In this document: positions 7,827 to 16,134 of the stretch, one piece after another
Layout of the letters: each line of letters starts with the position of its first letter
Numbering within the stretch: the first letter of the stretch is position 1
Program-made: the position numbers and the translations under genes
NCBI RefSeq assembly: GCF_002257645.1
Contig: NZ_NQMO01000001.1
Location: 1-64,000, forward strand
DNA: 64,000 bases
Source: Paenibacillus sp. XY044
GTDB lineage: Bacteria; Bacillota; Bacilli; Paenibacillales; Paenibacillaceae
Direction: 5' to 3'
Notes under the pieces: model-generated
What the model saw: the letters and a program-made list of their open reading frames with translations, nothing else
What the model was told of the DNA's origin: nothing
Databases searched by the model: none

Positions 7827-9299
7827 TCATTGCTTTCCATCGCGATGCTCTCCTTCAATTGCGATTACAGGAACGAAAATATGTTCAAGCCGGTGTTTGA
7901 ATATTAGGTTCATATCCTCGCCTTCCCGCTTCAGTTGAACAGGACTGCCATCCGTTAGCAGATTTGCTGTGCCTTCACAGAAAAATCCCTTTACCTTGAC
8001 CGTAATTCCTTTAGGACGTCCTAGGATGATCAGGTACAGCCGATTGTCCTTTCGCGTAAACCGGATCGTTTCACCGCTTTCCGTTTGGGCTTCCGCACGG
8101 ATCCAGGGACGCGTACCATATACAGCTTCCCCGTTCTGTTTTAACCAATCCCCGAATTTGGACAAGCGGCTTAACTGCTCGGGAGGAATTTGAGCATCCT
8201 CGCCGCGCGGGCCTACATTCAGCAGGAGGTTTCCGTTTTTGGACAGGGCATCTATAAAATCGATTAGCAATGTTTCAAAGGATGAATAGTCTTCCTCCTG
8301 CTCATTGCGGTTGTAGCCGAATGAATTGCCGATTCCGCGTGTCATCTCCCATTTTCCGGGTTGTATTTCCTTGTGTTTGGTATATTCCGGAGTCGAAAAA
8401 TCGCTATGAGGGATTGCTGGCTGCGCCAGGGCAGAATGAATATCCGGATTGTTCTTGATCATTCGTTTGATCATCATGTCCATCAATACGCGTACAGGTT
8501 TGAGACTTAACAGCTTGTTAGCGGAAATCGAATGCTTCCAGCGATCATTGATCACGCCTTCGGGTACAGCGTTATAGTAGTAGGCGAACAATCGAAACAG
8601 AGAGTCCTCATCGTCTGGCCAGCATATATCGTTCCATAGAATATCAGGGCGGTATCGGGAAATCAGTTCGCGGATCTGGGCATCGGCGTATGCTGCATAA
8701 TCGCCCCCGGGCGTGGAAAAGGAGTAGTCCATAAACGTTCTCGAAATCCTTCTCCGAAAAGTCCAGTCGATTCCACCCGAATAGTAAATGCCAAAGCGCA
8801 GTCCTTCGCTGCGTACAGCGTCTGCTAATTCGCCAATGATGTCGCGCTCGCTAAACCAGTTCGGCTCGTGCGGGTTGGCCACCTTCGTTGGCCATAGGCA
8901 AAATCCGTCATGGTGCTTCGATACAATCACGACGTACTTTGCACCGGCATTCCTGAAAATTTTGGCCCAAGCCATGGGGTCCCATTGTTTCACGCCGTCC
9001 ATGAACAGCGGTTTAAATCCTTGGTAGGGCATGCTGCCATATACTTCTTGATGATAGCGTGCAGACGGTGTGGTCTGGTCTTTGATCGCATTCCAGTAGC
9101 CTTCAGCGTAAGGGTAGACGAGCATTGCCCGATCATAATCGGTCTTTAATGTATCAGCAAAGTTACCTACGGGTGCAAAACCAGGTACGGAATAGGGACC
9201 CCAGTGTATAAAGATGCCGAATTTTGCTTCGTCAAACCATTGCGGAAGCGGGTGAGCGTTAAGCGACTCCCGCGTAGGCTCGTAATTTTTATGATTCAC
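7827..9299 (-). CDS. Alpha-L-fucosidase, GH29
   Basis: About 490 residues. The N-terminal (beta/alpha)8 domain shows WFDEAKFGIFIHWGPYSVP, SKHHDGF and DILWNDICWP. Asp of WND (about residue 224) is the expected nucleophile of GH29. A C-terminal beta-sandwich follows. It should remove terminal alpha-L-fucose from glycans, and with no signal peptide it probably acts on imported oligosaccharides. I prefer the GTG at 9299, which follows GGAGGAAG, over the ATG at 9314. Either way the start overlaps the end of the MerR gene, so the two are probably translationally coupled. Such a pairing is unusual, since fucosidases usually sit with sugar transporters. Confidence 0.88.
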   Translation of the reverse strand: MNHKNYEPTRESLNAHPLPQWFDEAKFGIFIHWGPYSVPGFAPVGNFADTLKTDYDRAMLVYPYAEGYWNAIKDQTTPSARYHQEVYGSMPYQGFKPLFMDGVKQWDPMAWAKIFRNAGAKYVVIVSKHHDGFCLWPTKVANPHEPNWFSERDIIGELADAVRSEGLRFGIYYSGGIDWTFRRRISRTFMDYSFSTPGGDYAAYADAQIRELISRYRPDILWNDICWPDDEDSLFRLFAYYYNAVPEGVINDRWKHSISANKLLSLKPVRVLMDMMIKRMIKNNPDIHSALAQPAIPHSDFSTPEYTKHKEIQPGKWEMTRGIGNSFGYNRNEQEEDYSSFETLLIDFIDALSKNGNLLLNVGPRGEDAQIPPEQLSRLSKFGDWLKQNGEAVYGTRPWIRAEAQTESGETIRFTRKDNRLYLIILGRPKGITVKVKGFFCEGTANLLTDGSPVQLKREGEDMNLIFKHRLEHIFVPVIAIEGEHRDGKQ

Positions 9300-10095
9300 G
9301 GCTGCTTCCTCCATCCTTGTCGTCGCCTGATGATTGACTGGATAAATAATGGTTTACCGCCTTGTCGATAAAAGCTTGGGATGCCTCAAAAAGCTCTCGG
9401 TCGCCCTCCGGCCAAGATGCCCGATCACCTTGCATTTGTGCAAACGCATCCGTTTGTTCGCTTTCTCCGCCGGTTGCCTCTTGCACCATGGTGTACCAAG
9501 CCTTGGCCAAATCTTGTGCAGCGGGCTCGTCCGGCCCTGCGCCTGCCTTCTCCAGCGTAACGGCTTTTAAAGCAAGTTTTCTCCAGGTATGATACAAATC
9601 GAATGCACTTTGTGACGTTGTAAATCGTCTGCCGAAAATTTCTTTTTGGGTTTCGCTAAAAGCATATTGTTTCCAATCGATCAGGCTGCTGTTGTTGAAA
9701 CACCGGATAAAAAAGGTCAGAAGATGCCACGGTGCATCATTTCCGGCAGCGACCGCCGTCCGGTGGGCCTCGATGGCTGCAATGCCTGCATAGGCTTCTT
9801 CTATTTTTCGATATAGCGCCAGTTCCTGCTCTTGCAGAATTTGTTCGATTTGAGATATGTCGGGACGCTTGATGACTTTGTCGCGGATTTCTTGAAGAGA
9901 GAGCCCTAAAGATTTGTAAAAGATGATTTGCTCCAAGCAAAGAAGGTCGTCCTTCGTATAATACCGCCGTCCACCTGCCGTACGGCCGGTTGTGGGCAGC
10001 AGCCCGATATTGTCATAGTGCTGCAGGGTCCGTACCGTTACGCCGGTAGCTGCGGATATTTCTCCGACCAAATAAGTTTTGTCGTCAGTATGCAT
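9289..10095 (-). CDS. MerR family regulator with TipAS-like C-terminal domain
   Basis: 268 residues. The N-terminal MerR domain reads YLVGEISAATGVTVRTLQHYDNIGLL and is followed by the wing, with GGRRYYTKDDL. A coiled-coil region (about 75-125) leads to a roughly 140-residue helical C-terminal domain similar in size and style to the TipAS ligand-binding domain of multidrug-sensing TipA proteins. A dyad lies directly upstream. The last codons overlap the start of the fucosidase gene, so both share a transcript. The inducer is unknown and need not be a sugar. Confidence 0.85.
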   Translation of the reverse strand: MHTDDKTYLVGEISAATGVTVRTLQHYDNIGLLPTTGRTAGGRRYYTKDDLLCLEQIIFYKSLGLSLQEIRDKVIKRPDISQIEQILQEQELALYRKIEEAYAGIAAIEAHRTAVAAGNDAPWHLLTFFIRCFNNSSLIDWKQYAFSETQKEIFGRRFTTSQSAFDLYHTWRKLALKAVTLEKAGAGPDEPAAQDLAKAWYTMVQEATGGESEQTDAFAQMQGDRASWPEGDRELFEASQAFIDKAVNHYLSSQSSGDDKDGGSSRES

Positions 10096-10111
10096 GCTTC
10101 ACACCTCCACA

Positions 10112-10142
10112 CTCATTACATCACATGACGTTACGTAATGAG
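10112..10142 (-). promoter_or_regulatory. Candidate MerR operator
   Basis: CTCATTAC (10112-10119) and GTAATGAG (10135-10142) form a perfect 8-base inverted repeat just upstream of the MerR start, with further partly symmetric bases (TGACGTTACG) inside. Long dyads placed in the promoter spacer are typical for MerR autoregulation. Confidence 0.6.
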
Positions 10143-10230
10143 CAACTGTTTTTTCGGGGAGGAAATCGTTCGTCCGGACGCGCGCAGCGAAAGTTTAGCC
10201 CCATGGGGCGACGCGGCAGCTGGCAGTCAT

Positions 10231-11235
10231 TTATCCCTCGTTTTGGGTAGGTGCAAAAAGGACTTTCCCTTTTTCGCCATCCTGTTCCGCCATATCTATC
10301 GCTTGATCATACTCTGTGAGCCTAAACCGCTTTCTTTCTTGCCGAATGACCAAGTTATTCTCCTTTACCATTTGAAATAAATTATTGAATGTTTGATGCC
10401 ACTGTGCATCGGAAACGCCTTCAACCCATCTTCGAAGCCAGTAGGGCATTACGTTGATGCTCGGATTGTTCTCGTGGATTTTCATCCAGTTGATTTGAAT
10501 TCCGGATAAGAGACCAATACTTAAGACCGTGCCGTTTGGACGAATACAATCAATAAGTGATTCTCCATCTGGCCCGCCTATGCTGTCTATTCCTGCGGTT
10601 GCACCTGCCCCATTCGTTAATTCCATTACTCTATCGATCAAGGGTTCTTTCGCTGTATTAATCACCGTCCAAGCACCTAGCGATTGCAGTTCCTCGGTAT
10701 GAACATCATTTCGTACGACAGCAATGAGCCTGAATCCAAAAATGTTTGTAAATTGCGCAAACAGACGGCCGATTGCAGATCCGCAAGCATTTACGAGCAA
10801 TACGTCGTCCGTATTCAGCTGCAGTTCATCCGAGCAAATGAGCCACGCCGTTACAGGATTGATGTACATTTGGCTGGCCGTTTCGTCTTCAATTCCATCC
10901 GGAACAAGGACGGCAAAATTGGCTTTGGTTTTGACATACTCTTGCCAAGTCCCTTCACCACGAAGCGGCAGTACCCGCTTGCCCAATAAAGACGCTGATA
11001 CAGACGAACCGATTTTTTCAACAATGCCCACGCCTTCATAGCCTGGAATTGCCGGCAGTCGAATTCGATGTTTATAGGCGCCGCGAATCGGGATTAAGTC
11101 GGAAGGATTGATTGGACTCAGCGACATTCGAACCAAAACTTCGTCGTACTGGAGCGGGACATGCTCCCGATATTCCGTTTCTATGACTTTCCGGGGATCT
11201 CCAAACTCATTATATTGTAAGGAAACAAATTTCAT
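10231..11235 (-). CDS. MDR-type enoyl/quinone reductase, zinc-independent
   Basis: A 334-residue medium-chain dehydrogenase/reductase. The catalytic GroES-like half contains SPINPSDLIPIRGAY and LPAIPGYEGVGIVEKIG, a pattern of the 2-enoyl thioester reductase and quinone oxidoreductase branch. It lacks the zinc-site Cys/His set of true alcohol dehydrogenases. The nucleotide-binding half has NACGSAIGRLFAQ, a variant of the AxxGxxG motif. It is monocistronic on the minus strand, with 135 bases before the MerR gene. The likely role is NADPH-dependent reduction of conjugated carbonyls. Confidence 0.8.
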   Translation of the reverse strand: MKFVSLQYNEFGDPRKVIETEYREHVPLQYDEVLVRMSLSPINPSDLIPIRGAYKHRIRLPAIPGYEGVGIVEKIGSSVSASLLGKRVLPLRGEGTWQEYVKTKANFAVLVPDGIEDETASQMYINPVTAWLICSDELQLNTDDVLLVNACGSAIGRLFAQFTNIFGFRLIAVVRNDVHTEELQSLGAWTVINTAKEPLIDRVMELTNGAGATAGIDSIGGPDGESLIDCIRPNGTVLSIGLLSGIQINWMKIHENNPSINVMPYWLRRWVEGVSDAQWHQTFNNLFQMVKENNLVIRQERKRFRLTEYDQAIDMAEQDGEKGKVLFAPTQNEG

Positions 11236-11511
11236 GGTGGGTCTATCTCTCCTTGCTGTATTAAAACGTTATTTAATATTTTAGGCAATATCATCAGTCT
11301 TTTAAGTATACACGTGTTAATCTTCTTTTTTCTTTTCATGTGATCGTCGTTATATAGATTAATCTTATTTAAAAAATTTCAATCGATTTTCCAATCTCGC
11401 GCGTCTATATTATAGAGCGGCCGCCAAGAGACCCGTCGGTGAACGGGTGGTAGAGATAAAGAGGGGGGAGTGGGGACGCTGAATGCGGAAAGTACATGGA
11501 GCGAAATCCAT

Positions 11512-11991
11512 ATGAATAGAACCACGCTGACGGAGGCGGAAGCGTTTTTTGAGCGTCTGACCGCCGAGCAGCGAAAATTGTATTCCATTGCCTACAGCTA
11601 TTTGCGCAGTGAAGCCGACGCGCTGGAAGCTGTGCAGGAGGCGTCATACCGGGCGTGGGTAAAGCGGAAGAAGCTGAAGGACCCGCAGTCCTTCACCCCG
11701 TGGCTCATCCGCATTACGATCAACTGCTGCATGGACGAGCTGCGGCGCAAGAAACGGGTATTTCCAGTGGAGAAGCCGCAGGAAGGGGCCGTGCAGGAGA
11801 TGAAAAGCAGCGAGCGGATCGACCTGCAGCGCGCGCTGGAGCGGATGAAGCCGAAGTACCGGCATGTCGTGATGCTGAAATATTACCAGGACATGACGTC
11901 CGTGGAAATCGCGAAGGTGCTGGGCAAGCCGGAAGGAACGATCAAGACATGGCTGCGGGAAGGCCTGAAGCAGCTCCGGAAATATATGTAG
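11512..11991 (+). CDS. ECF-type sigma factor, SigV-like
   Basis: About 159 residues with only regions 2 and 4. Region 2 includes AYSYLRSEADALEAVQEASYRAW and the -10 recognition helix FTPWLIRITINCCMDELRRKKR. Region 4 is YRHVVMLKYYQDMTSVEIAKVLGKPEGTIKTWLREGLKQLR. I use the ATG at 11512, preceded by GGAG at 10-base spacing; a GTG at 11470 has its Shine-Dalgarno too close. The next gene encodes a membrane protein of DUF4179 type that probably holds this sigma factor inactive, as with SigV-RsiV pairs. The inducing stress is probably at the envelope. Confidence 0.9.
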   Translation: MNRTTLTEAEAFFERLTAEQRKLYSIAYSYLRSEADALEAVQEASYRAWVKRKKLKDPQSFTPWLIRITINCCMDELRRKKRVFPVEKPQEGAVQEMKSSERIDLQRALERMKPKYRHVVMLKYYQDMTSVEIAKVLGKPEGTIKTWLREGLKQLRKYM

Positions 11992-12017
11992 AGGCTGAGC
12001 AGAAGGGAGGGACAGAT

Positions 12018-13475
12018 ATGCCCGAAAAAGAACAGCGCATCCTGCTGCAGGATGCCCATGAAGTGAACCAGCATGCTGAAGCGTTGCCTGAAATGAAGCT
12101 GACTCAGGCCATGCGCAAAGGAATGGAGAGAGGAAAAATGCGTGAGAAACGGCGTTTCTATTTTTGGAGTACGGGGACGGTCATGGCCTTGGCGGCGGCC
12201 CTGCTAATCATCAATTACTCCATCGGCAGCTTGGCGGATCGAGCGGAGCCTGCGCCGGAGCAGACGGCGGGGATTCCGAGCCAGGCCACCTTAGAGCCGT
12301 ACCGATCCACCACGCTGGATGGTCTGGCGAGCGCGATGGATCGGGGACTCGTCAAGCCGATTGCCCAGAGCGTTGAACAGAAAGGTTACCGCGTAGAGGT
12401 AGACGGAGCCGTCACGGACGGCCGGATGGCCTATGTGCTGTTCGGCGTCCGCAACCAAACGGATAAAGAGGTTATCAACGCCGATATATCTCTTGAACTT
12501 GGCGGTGTTGAAGCCCCGTCCAAAGGGGCATCGGTGGAATTGGCGGCAAGTGGCAGCAGCAGAATTCCAGCGAATGGAGCCAATCACTTTATCTACACCG
12601 TGCCCCTAAACCCGTCCGTTCAATATACCAAGGATGCCAAGTTCCATGTGACATTGACGGAGACGTCGAACGAAGCGCTCATGTCCAGCTCCAATAAATA
12701 CCGGACGGCGTTCGACATTTCGTTTGAGCTCGACCCCGCCATGTTCAAGGACAAAGAGCGTATGCTGTATCCCGACCGGACCCTAACGGTTGACGGCCAG
12801 CGGGTTCGCGTGACTCAGGTCTTGTACACGCCGCTGCACACGTATGTGGACCTGGACTATGATCAGGCGAATGGGAAAAAAGTATTCCGTCTGCTCAGTC
12901 CGGTGCTCATCGGGAAAGTCGGCGACAAGATCGAAAAGCTGTACTATCCGAAGTGGTATTCTCCGGAAAACTCGGAGGCTCTCACGGAAGGCGCAGATGC
13001 GATGCTGATGTACGGCAGCAGCGAGAAATACGCCAAGCTGGACTCCGTCTCGCTCAAGACGGAAGGCGTTTCCGCCGTGGACAAGGACCAGCTGCAAATC
13101 GTGATCGACTTAAAGAAAAAGCAGATCGTGGAGGCGCCGGACGACCGGTTTACCCTGATTTCGTACACCAGGCCTGCAGGTGCGGGCGAGGTGCTGATTC
13201 ACCGTGAGCTTGAACACGCCTACGCTGGCGAGAGCCTGTCGCTGTCGCTGGATAACAGCTTCACGGATGCCGAAGGCAACGTCCATCCGATGCAGTCTGC
13301 GGAAGGCTACTCCCAAGGCGGGCACAGCTGGTCCAACAAGGAAGACACGATGGCGGATGACTACGGGTACAACTTCGGCAAGGATGCGGTGGACTATCCG
13401 CAGCCGTTGACCATTAAGGTGAAGCAGATGTGGATGCCGATTCCGGATACGCAGGCGTTGGAACTGCTGCGGTAA
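12018..13475 (+). CDS. DUF4179-type transmembrane anti-sigma-like protein
   Basis: About 485 residues. A cytoplasmic N-terminus of about 50 residues, rich in charged residues (MRKGMERGKMREKRR), is followed by one membrane span (about 52-72) and a large extracytoplasmic beta-rich region of the DUF4179/DUF5643 type. It starts 26 bases after the sigma gene, behind GGGAGGG. The layout of a cytosolic tail, one helix and an outer sensor fits an anti-sigma factor for the upstream sigma. The open frame extends upstream to 11655 inside the sigma gene, but that part is a frame shadow. A terminator follows. Confidence 0.85.
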   Translation: MPEKEQRILLQDAHEVNQHAEALPEMKLTQAMRKGMERGKMREKRRFYFWSTGTVMALAAALLIINYSIGSLADRAEPAPEQTAGIPSQATLEPYRSTTLDGLASAMDRGLVKPIAQSVEQKGYRVEVDGAVTDGRMAYVLFGVRNQTDKEVINADISLELGGVEAPSKGASVELAASGSSRIPANGANHFIYTVPLNPSVQYTKDAKFHVTLTETSNEALMSSSNKYRTAFDISFELDPAMFKDKERMLYPDRTLTVDGQRVRVTQVLYTPLHTYVDLDYDQANGKKVFRLLSPVLIGKVGDKIEKLYYPKWYSPENSEALTEGADAMLMYGSSEKYAKLDSVSLKTEGVSAVDKDQLQIVIDLKKKQIVEAPDDRFTLISYTRPAGAGEVLIHRELEHAYAGESLSLSLDNSFTDAEGNVHPMQSAEGYSQGGHSWSNKEDTMADDYGYNFGKDAVDYPQPLTIKVKQMWMPIPDTQALELLR

Positions 13476-13499
13476 TAGCGCGTAACTATAAATAATTAC

Positions 13500-13541
13500 A
13501 GGCAGTCTGAAGGCCGAGCGAGCCCGAAGGCTGCCTTTTTA
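13500..13541 (+). terminator. Terminator after sigma/anti-sigma operon
   Basis: AGGCAG (13500-13505) pairs with CTGCCT (13531-13536), with an inner GGC/GCC pair, followed by five T. Confidence 0.7.
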
Positions 13542-13587
13542 CTGTCGGAGGAAAAGCCTGGCCGGCTGGATTGAAATGCGCCAACAA

Positions 13588-13614
13588 AATTTGTATGTTG
13601 GATTCATACAAATT
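13588..13614. promoter_or_regulatory. Perfect inverted repeat at SgrR-like start
   Basis: AATTTGTATG (13588-13597) and CATACAAATT (13605-13614) are perfect 10-base arms around a 7-base centre. The repeat lies 26 bases upstream of the preferred GTG start and covers an alternative ATG at 13595. It could be an autoregulatory operator or an RNA hairpin that masks a start codon. Confidence 0.6.
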
Positions 13615-13639
13615 CTTAGAGCAAAAGGGGCCATGTCCG

Positions 13640-15439
13640 GTGAAATTGGCAGAAGATTATCTTCGGCTGCGAAAAGCATTTTCCGGCCGGAAGGAAGGGG
13701 AGCCGTTCCGGGTGACGATTGACGGGCTGTCTGGCGCCCTGTACTGCACGCCCCGCAATGCGAGGCTGATTCTGCGCAAAATGGAGGATGCCGGCATGAT
13801 CCGGTATGCGGCCGGGCGGGGCAGGGGCCACCTGTCCGAGGTGACGTTTCTGGCGGACAAACGGGAGCTCGTGATCCGGGAAGCGCAGCAATTTGTGAAG
13901 CAAGGGGACGTGCAGAGCGCACTGATCTGGGTAAAAGAGCAGGCGGACGAACCTGAGGTCAGGGAGCGGTTTATGGACTGGCTGTCCCGGTATTTCGGCT
14001 ACCGGACGGAAACGGTCGGGGAGGACCGCATGATGGAGACGCTCCGGCTGCCAATACACCGGCCGATCGTGACACTGGACCCGGCGGATGCGATGTATGC
14101 GTTCGATACGCATATGATCCGCCAGATCCATGCGACCCTGGTCGAGCCGGAGATCGGGACGGGCAAGGTTTGTCCCGGCGTCGCGCACCACTGGGAATCG
14201 AGTGCCGATGCCTGCAGATGGACGTTCTATTTACGGAAAGGCGTGACGTTTCACGACGGCACGGAGCTTACGGCCGATGACGTCAAATACAGCTTGCAGC
14301 GTGTACAGCAGGCATCGAAAAATCATTGTTGGCTGGTCAGAGATATCGTCGAAATCCATGCGGAATCGCGCTATATGGTTCGGATTGAGCTGCGTCAGCC
14401 CAATGTTCTGTTTGCTTCGTTCATGTCGCACACGGCGGCATCGATCCTTTCCCGCGGAAGCGGGGAGTCCGGGACCGGAGCTATTCCCGGCAGCCTGCCG
14501 GTCGGGGCCGGTCCGTACCGGATCGCCAAGTTTACGCCGGGGATATGCGTGCTTGAGGTATTCCCGGGTTATTATGGGGCCCGGGGGCAAATGGACCGTG
14601 TCGAAGTGATGATCATCCCGGACACCGGCGGAGAATGGGCGGTGGAGACAAATCCGGGCGTGCTGGTTGTCGAGACGGGAGAAGCCGAGCGCCAGGAGCT
14701 GGAAACATGGCGGCGCAGCCGTCTCGTCACCGGATGCAGCATGCTGACCTTGAATTTCGCGAAGCCGGGGATTCTGCAAAACGGCGCTTTCCGCAAGGCC
14801 TTGGGGCATGCGGTTGACCGGAACCGCATGGTCCGGGAGCTGGGGTACCCGCATGCTTCCCCTTGCCTCGGTTTTCACCTTGAGCCGCAGCCGGGTGCTG
14901 CTGATCCGCTGTATGATCCGGGAGAGGCTGCCCGGGAATTGAAACGGTCGGGGTACGGCGGAGAGGCGCTGAAGCTGTATGCGTACCGGCGTCATGAACA
15001 AGCGGCGTACTGGCTGCAGCAGCAATATGGACAGGCCGGTATCCGGTTGGACGTGCATATTCTGCCTTGGGAGGACTTGATGAAGGAAGAGCGGATCCGG
15101 GAGGCGGACCTGATCCTGTTCGAGGCGCTTCTGAGCGAGGGGCTGCTCCGGCAAATCGAATACTTTCTGTCCCGGTACAGTTTCATTCGCAGCGCGCTGG
15201 ATGCCGGAATGCAGGCGGAAGTAGATCGGCTTGCGGGGCAGCTGCTTCAGGAGCCGGAACCGGAAGCCAGGAACAAGGCGTTTCAGCGGCTGGAGGCGTG
15301 GCTGATGGAACGCAGCACGGCCGTCTATTTGACCTATAACGAGGCCCGGGTGCTGTCTCATCCGGCGCAGCAGGGCGTACGTCTGAATGCTGCCGGGTGG
15401 GTAGATTTTAAGGACATCTGGTTTAAAGGCGAAGGGTGA
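13640..15439 (+). CDS. SgrR-like HTH / solute-binding fusion regulator
   Basis: About 600 residues. An N-terminal winged-helix domain (SgrR_N type; LYCTPRNARLILRKMEDAGMIRYAAGRGRG) is fused to an extracellular solute-binding protein family 5 domain (WTFYLRKGVTFHDGTELTADDVKYSL). Proteins of this type sense a small molecule through the binding-protein fold and act as cytoplasmic regulators, SgrR of E. coli being the model. I prefer the GTG at 13640 (after AAAAGGGG), because the family begins a few residues before the YLRLR segment; the ATG at 13595 is the alternative. A perfect inverted repeat precedes it. Its usual partner, a sugar-efflux MFS gene, is absent here. Confidence 0.82.
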   Translation: MKLAEDYLRLRKAFSGRKEGEPFRVTIDGLSGALYCTPRNARLILRKMEDAGMIRYAAGRGRGHLSEVTFLADKRELVIREAQQFVKQGDVQSALIWVKEQADEPEVRERFMDWLSRYFGYRTETVGEDRMMETLRLPIHRPIVTLDPADAMYAFDTHMIRQIHATLVEPEIGTGKVCPGVAHHWESSADACRWTFYLRKGVTFHDGTELTADDVKYSLQRVQQASKNHCWLVRDIVEIHAESRYMVRIELRQPNVLFASFMSHTAASILSRGSGESGTGAIPGSLPVGAGPYRIAKFTPGICVLEVFPGYYGARGQMDRVEVMIIPDTGGEWAVETNPGVLVVETGEAERQELETWRRSRLVTGCSMLTLNFAKPGILQNGAFRKALGHAVDRNRMVRELGYPHASPCLGFHLEPQPGAADPLYDPGEAARELKRSGYGGEALKLYAYRRHEQAAYWLQQQYGQAGIRLDVHILPWEDLMKEERIREADLILFEALLSEGLLRQIEYFLSRYSFIRSALDAGMQAEVDRLAGQLLQEPEPEARNKAFQRLEAWLMERSTAVYLTYNEARVLSHPAQQGVRLNAAGWVDFKDIWFKGEG

Positions 15440-15590
15440 TGGAGGGAGATCTTTGGCGGATACGGTACAGGAAAACATGACATTCGACGAAAGGGGAAAT
15501 GTTCCCCGGAAAGATTACCTTTTTTTCAGACCTGTCCGGCAGTACAATGATCACAGCACATCGATGAAATTTGCCAGCGGGGGGAACGGT

Positions 15591-16046
15591 ATGGAAATCG
15601 TTTTGGATGATTTGTCAGGGAATGAAATTGCCGCATTAATCGGCGAGCACCTTCAGGGCATGGCGGAGGAGTCGCCGCCGGAGAGCGTGCACGCTCTTGA
15701 TCTGGACGGGCTGCGGCAGCCGGACGTGACGTTCTGGAGCGCATGGGAGCAGGGCGAGCTGCTTGGCTGCGGGGCACTGAAGGAGCTCGACCCCGGTCAC
15801 GGCGAGATCAAATCGATGCGGACCGCATCGGCCCATTTGCGCAAAGGTGTGGCCAGATCCATATTGGCCCACATCATAGAGGAGGCAAGGCGCCGGGGCT
15901 ACCGGCGGCTGAGCCTGGAGACGGGATCGATGGCGTCGTTTGAGCCGGCCAGGAAGTTGTATCGAGCCTTCGGGTTCGAGGAATGCGGGCCGTTTGCGGA
16001 CTATACACTCGATCCTTACAGTACCTTTATGACCCGAGAGATGTAA
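15591..16046 (+). CDS. GNAT family N-acetyltransferase
   Basis: About 151 residues. The acetyl-CoA site motif A is IKSMRTASAHLRKGVARSILAHIIEEARRRGYRRLSLETG, and motif B is EPARKLYRAFGFEECGPFADY. The pattern is close to YsnE/PhnO-like small acetyltransferases. I use the ATG at 15591, where the domain begins, preceded by GGGGGGAA. A TTG at 15453 with GGAGGGAG would add 46 residues without recognisable structure. The substrate is unknown. The gene ends before a strong bidirectional terminator. Confidence 0.82.
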   Translation: MEIVLDDLSGNEIAALIGEHLQGMAEESPPESVHALDLDGLRQPDVTFWSAWEQGELLGCGALKELDPGHGEIKSMRTASAHLRKGVARSILAHIIEEARRRGYRRLSLETGSMASFEPARKLYRAFGFEECGPFADYTLDPYSTFMTREM

Positions 16047-16070
16047 CATGAACTTGCGGAGCTTGATGTA

Positions 16071-16120
16071 GAAAAGGACATGCTTCCTGCTAGGTACAGG
16101 ATAAGCATGTCCTTTTCTTT
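16071..16120. terminator. Bidirectional terminator
   Basis: A 15-base perfect stem, GAAAAGGACATGCTT (16071-16085) with AAGCATGTCCTTTTC (16103-16117), is A-rich on one side and T-rich on the other. It serves the convergent GNAT and sensor kinase genes. Confidence 0.93.
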
Positions 16121-16134
16121 CGGCGCCGGAAGAC

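Noticed and set aside
11655..12017. Upstream extension of the anti-sigma reading frame
   Set aside because: It is a frame shadow inside the sigma gene. The real start at 12018 has a strong ribosome site.
14231..15478. 415-codon minus-strand frame
   Set aside because: It is antisense to the SgrR-like gene, with shadow composition and no homology.
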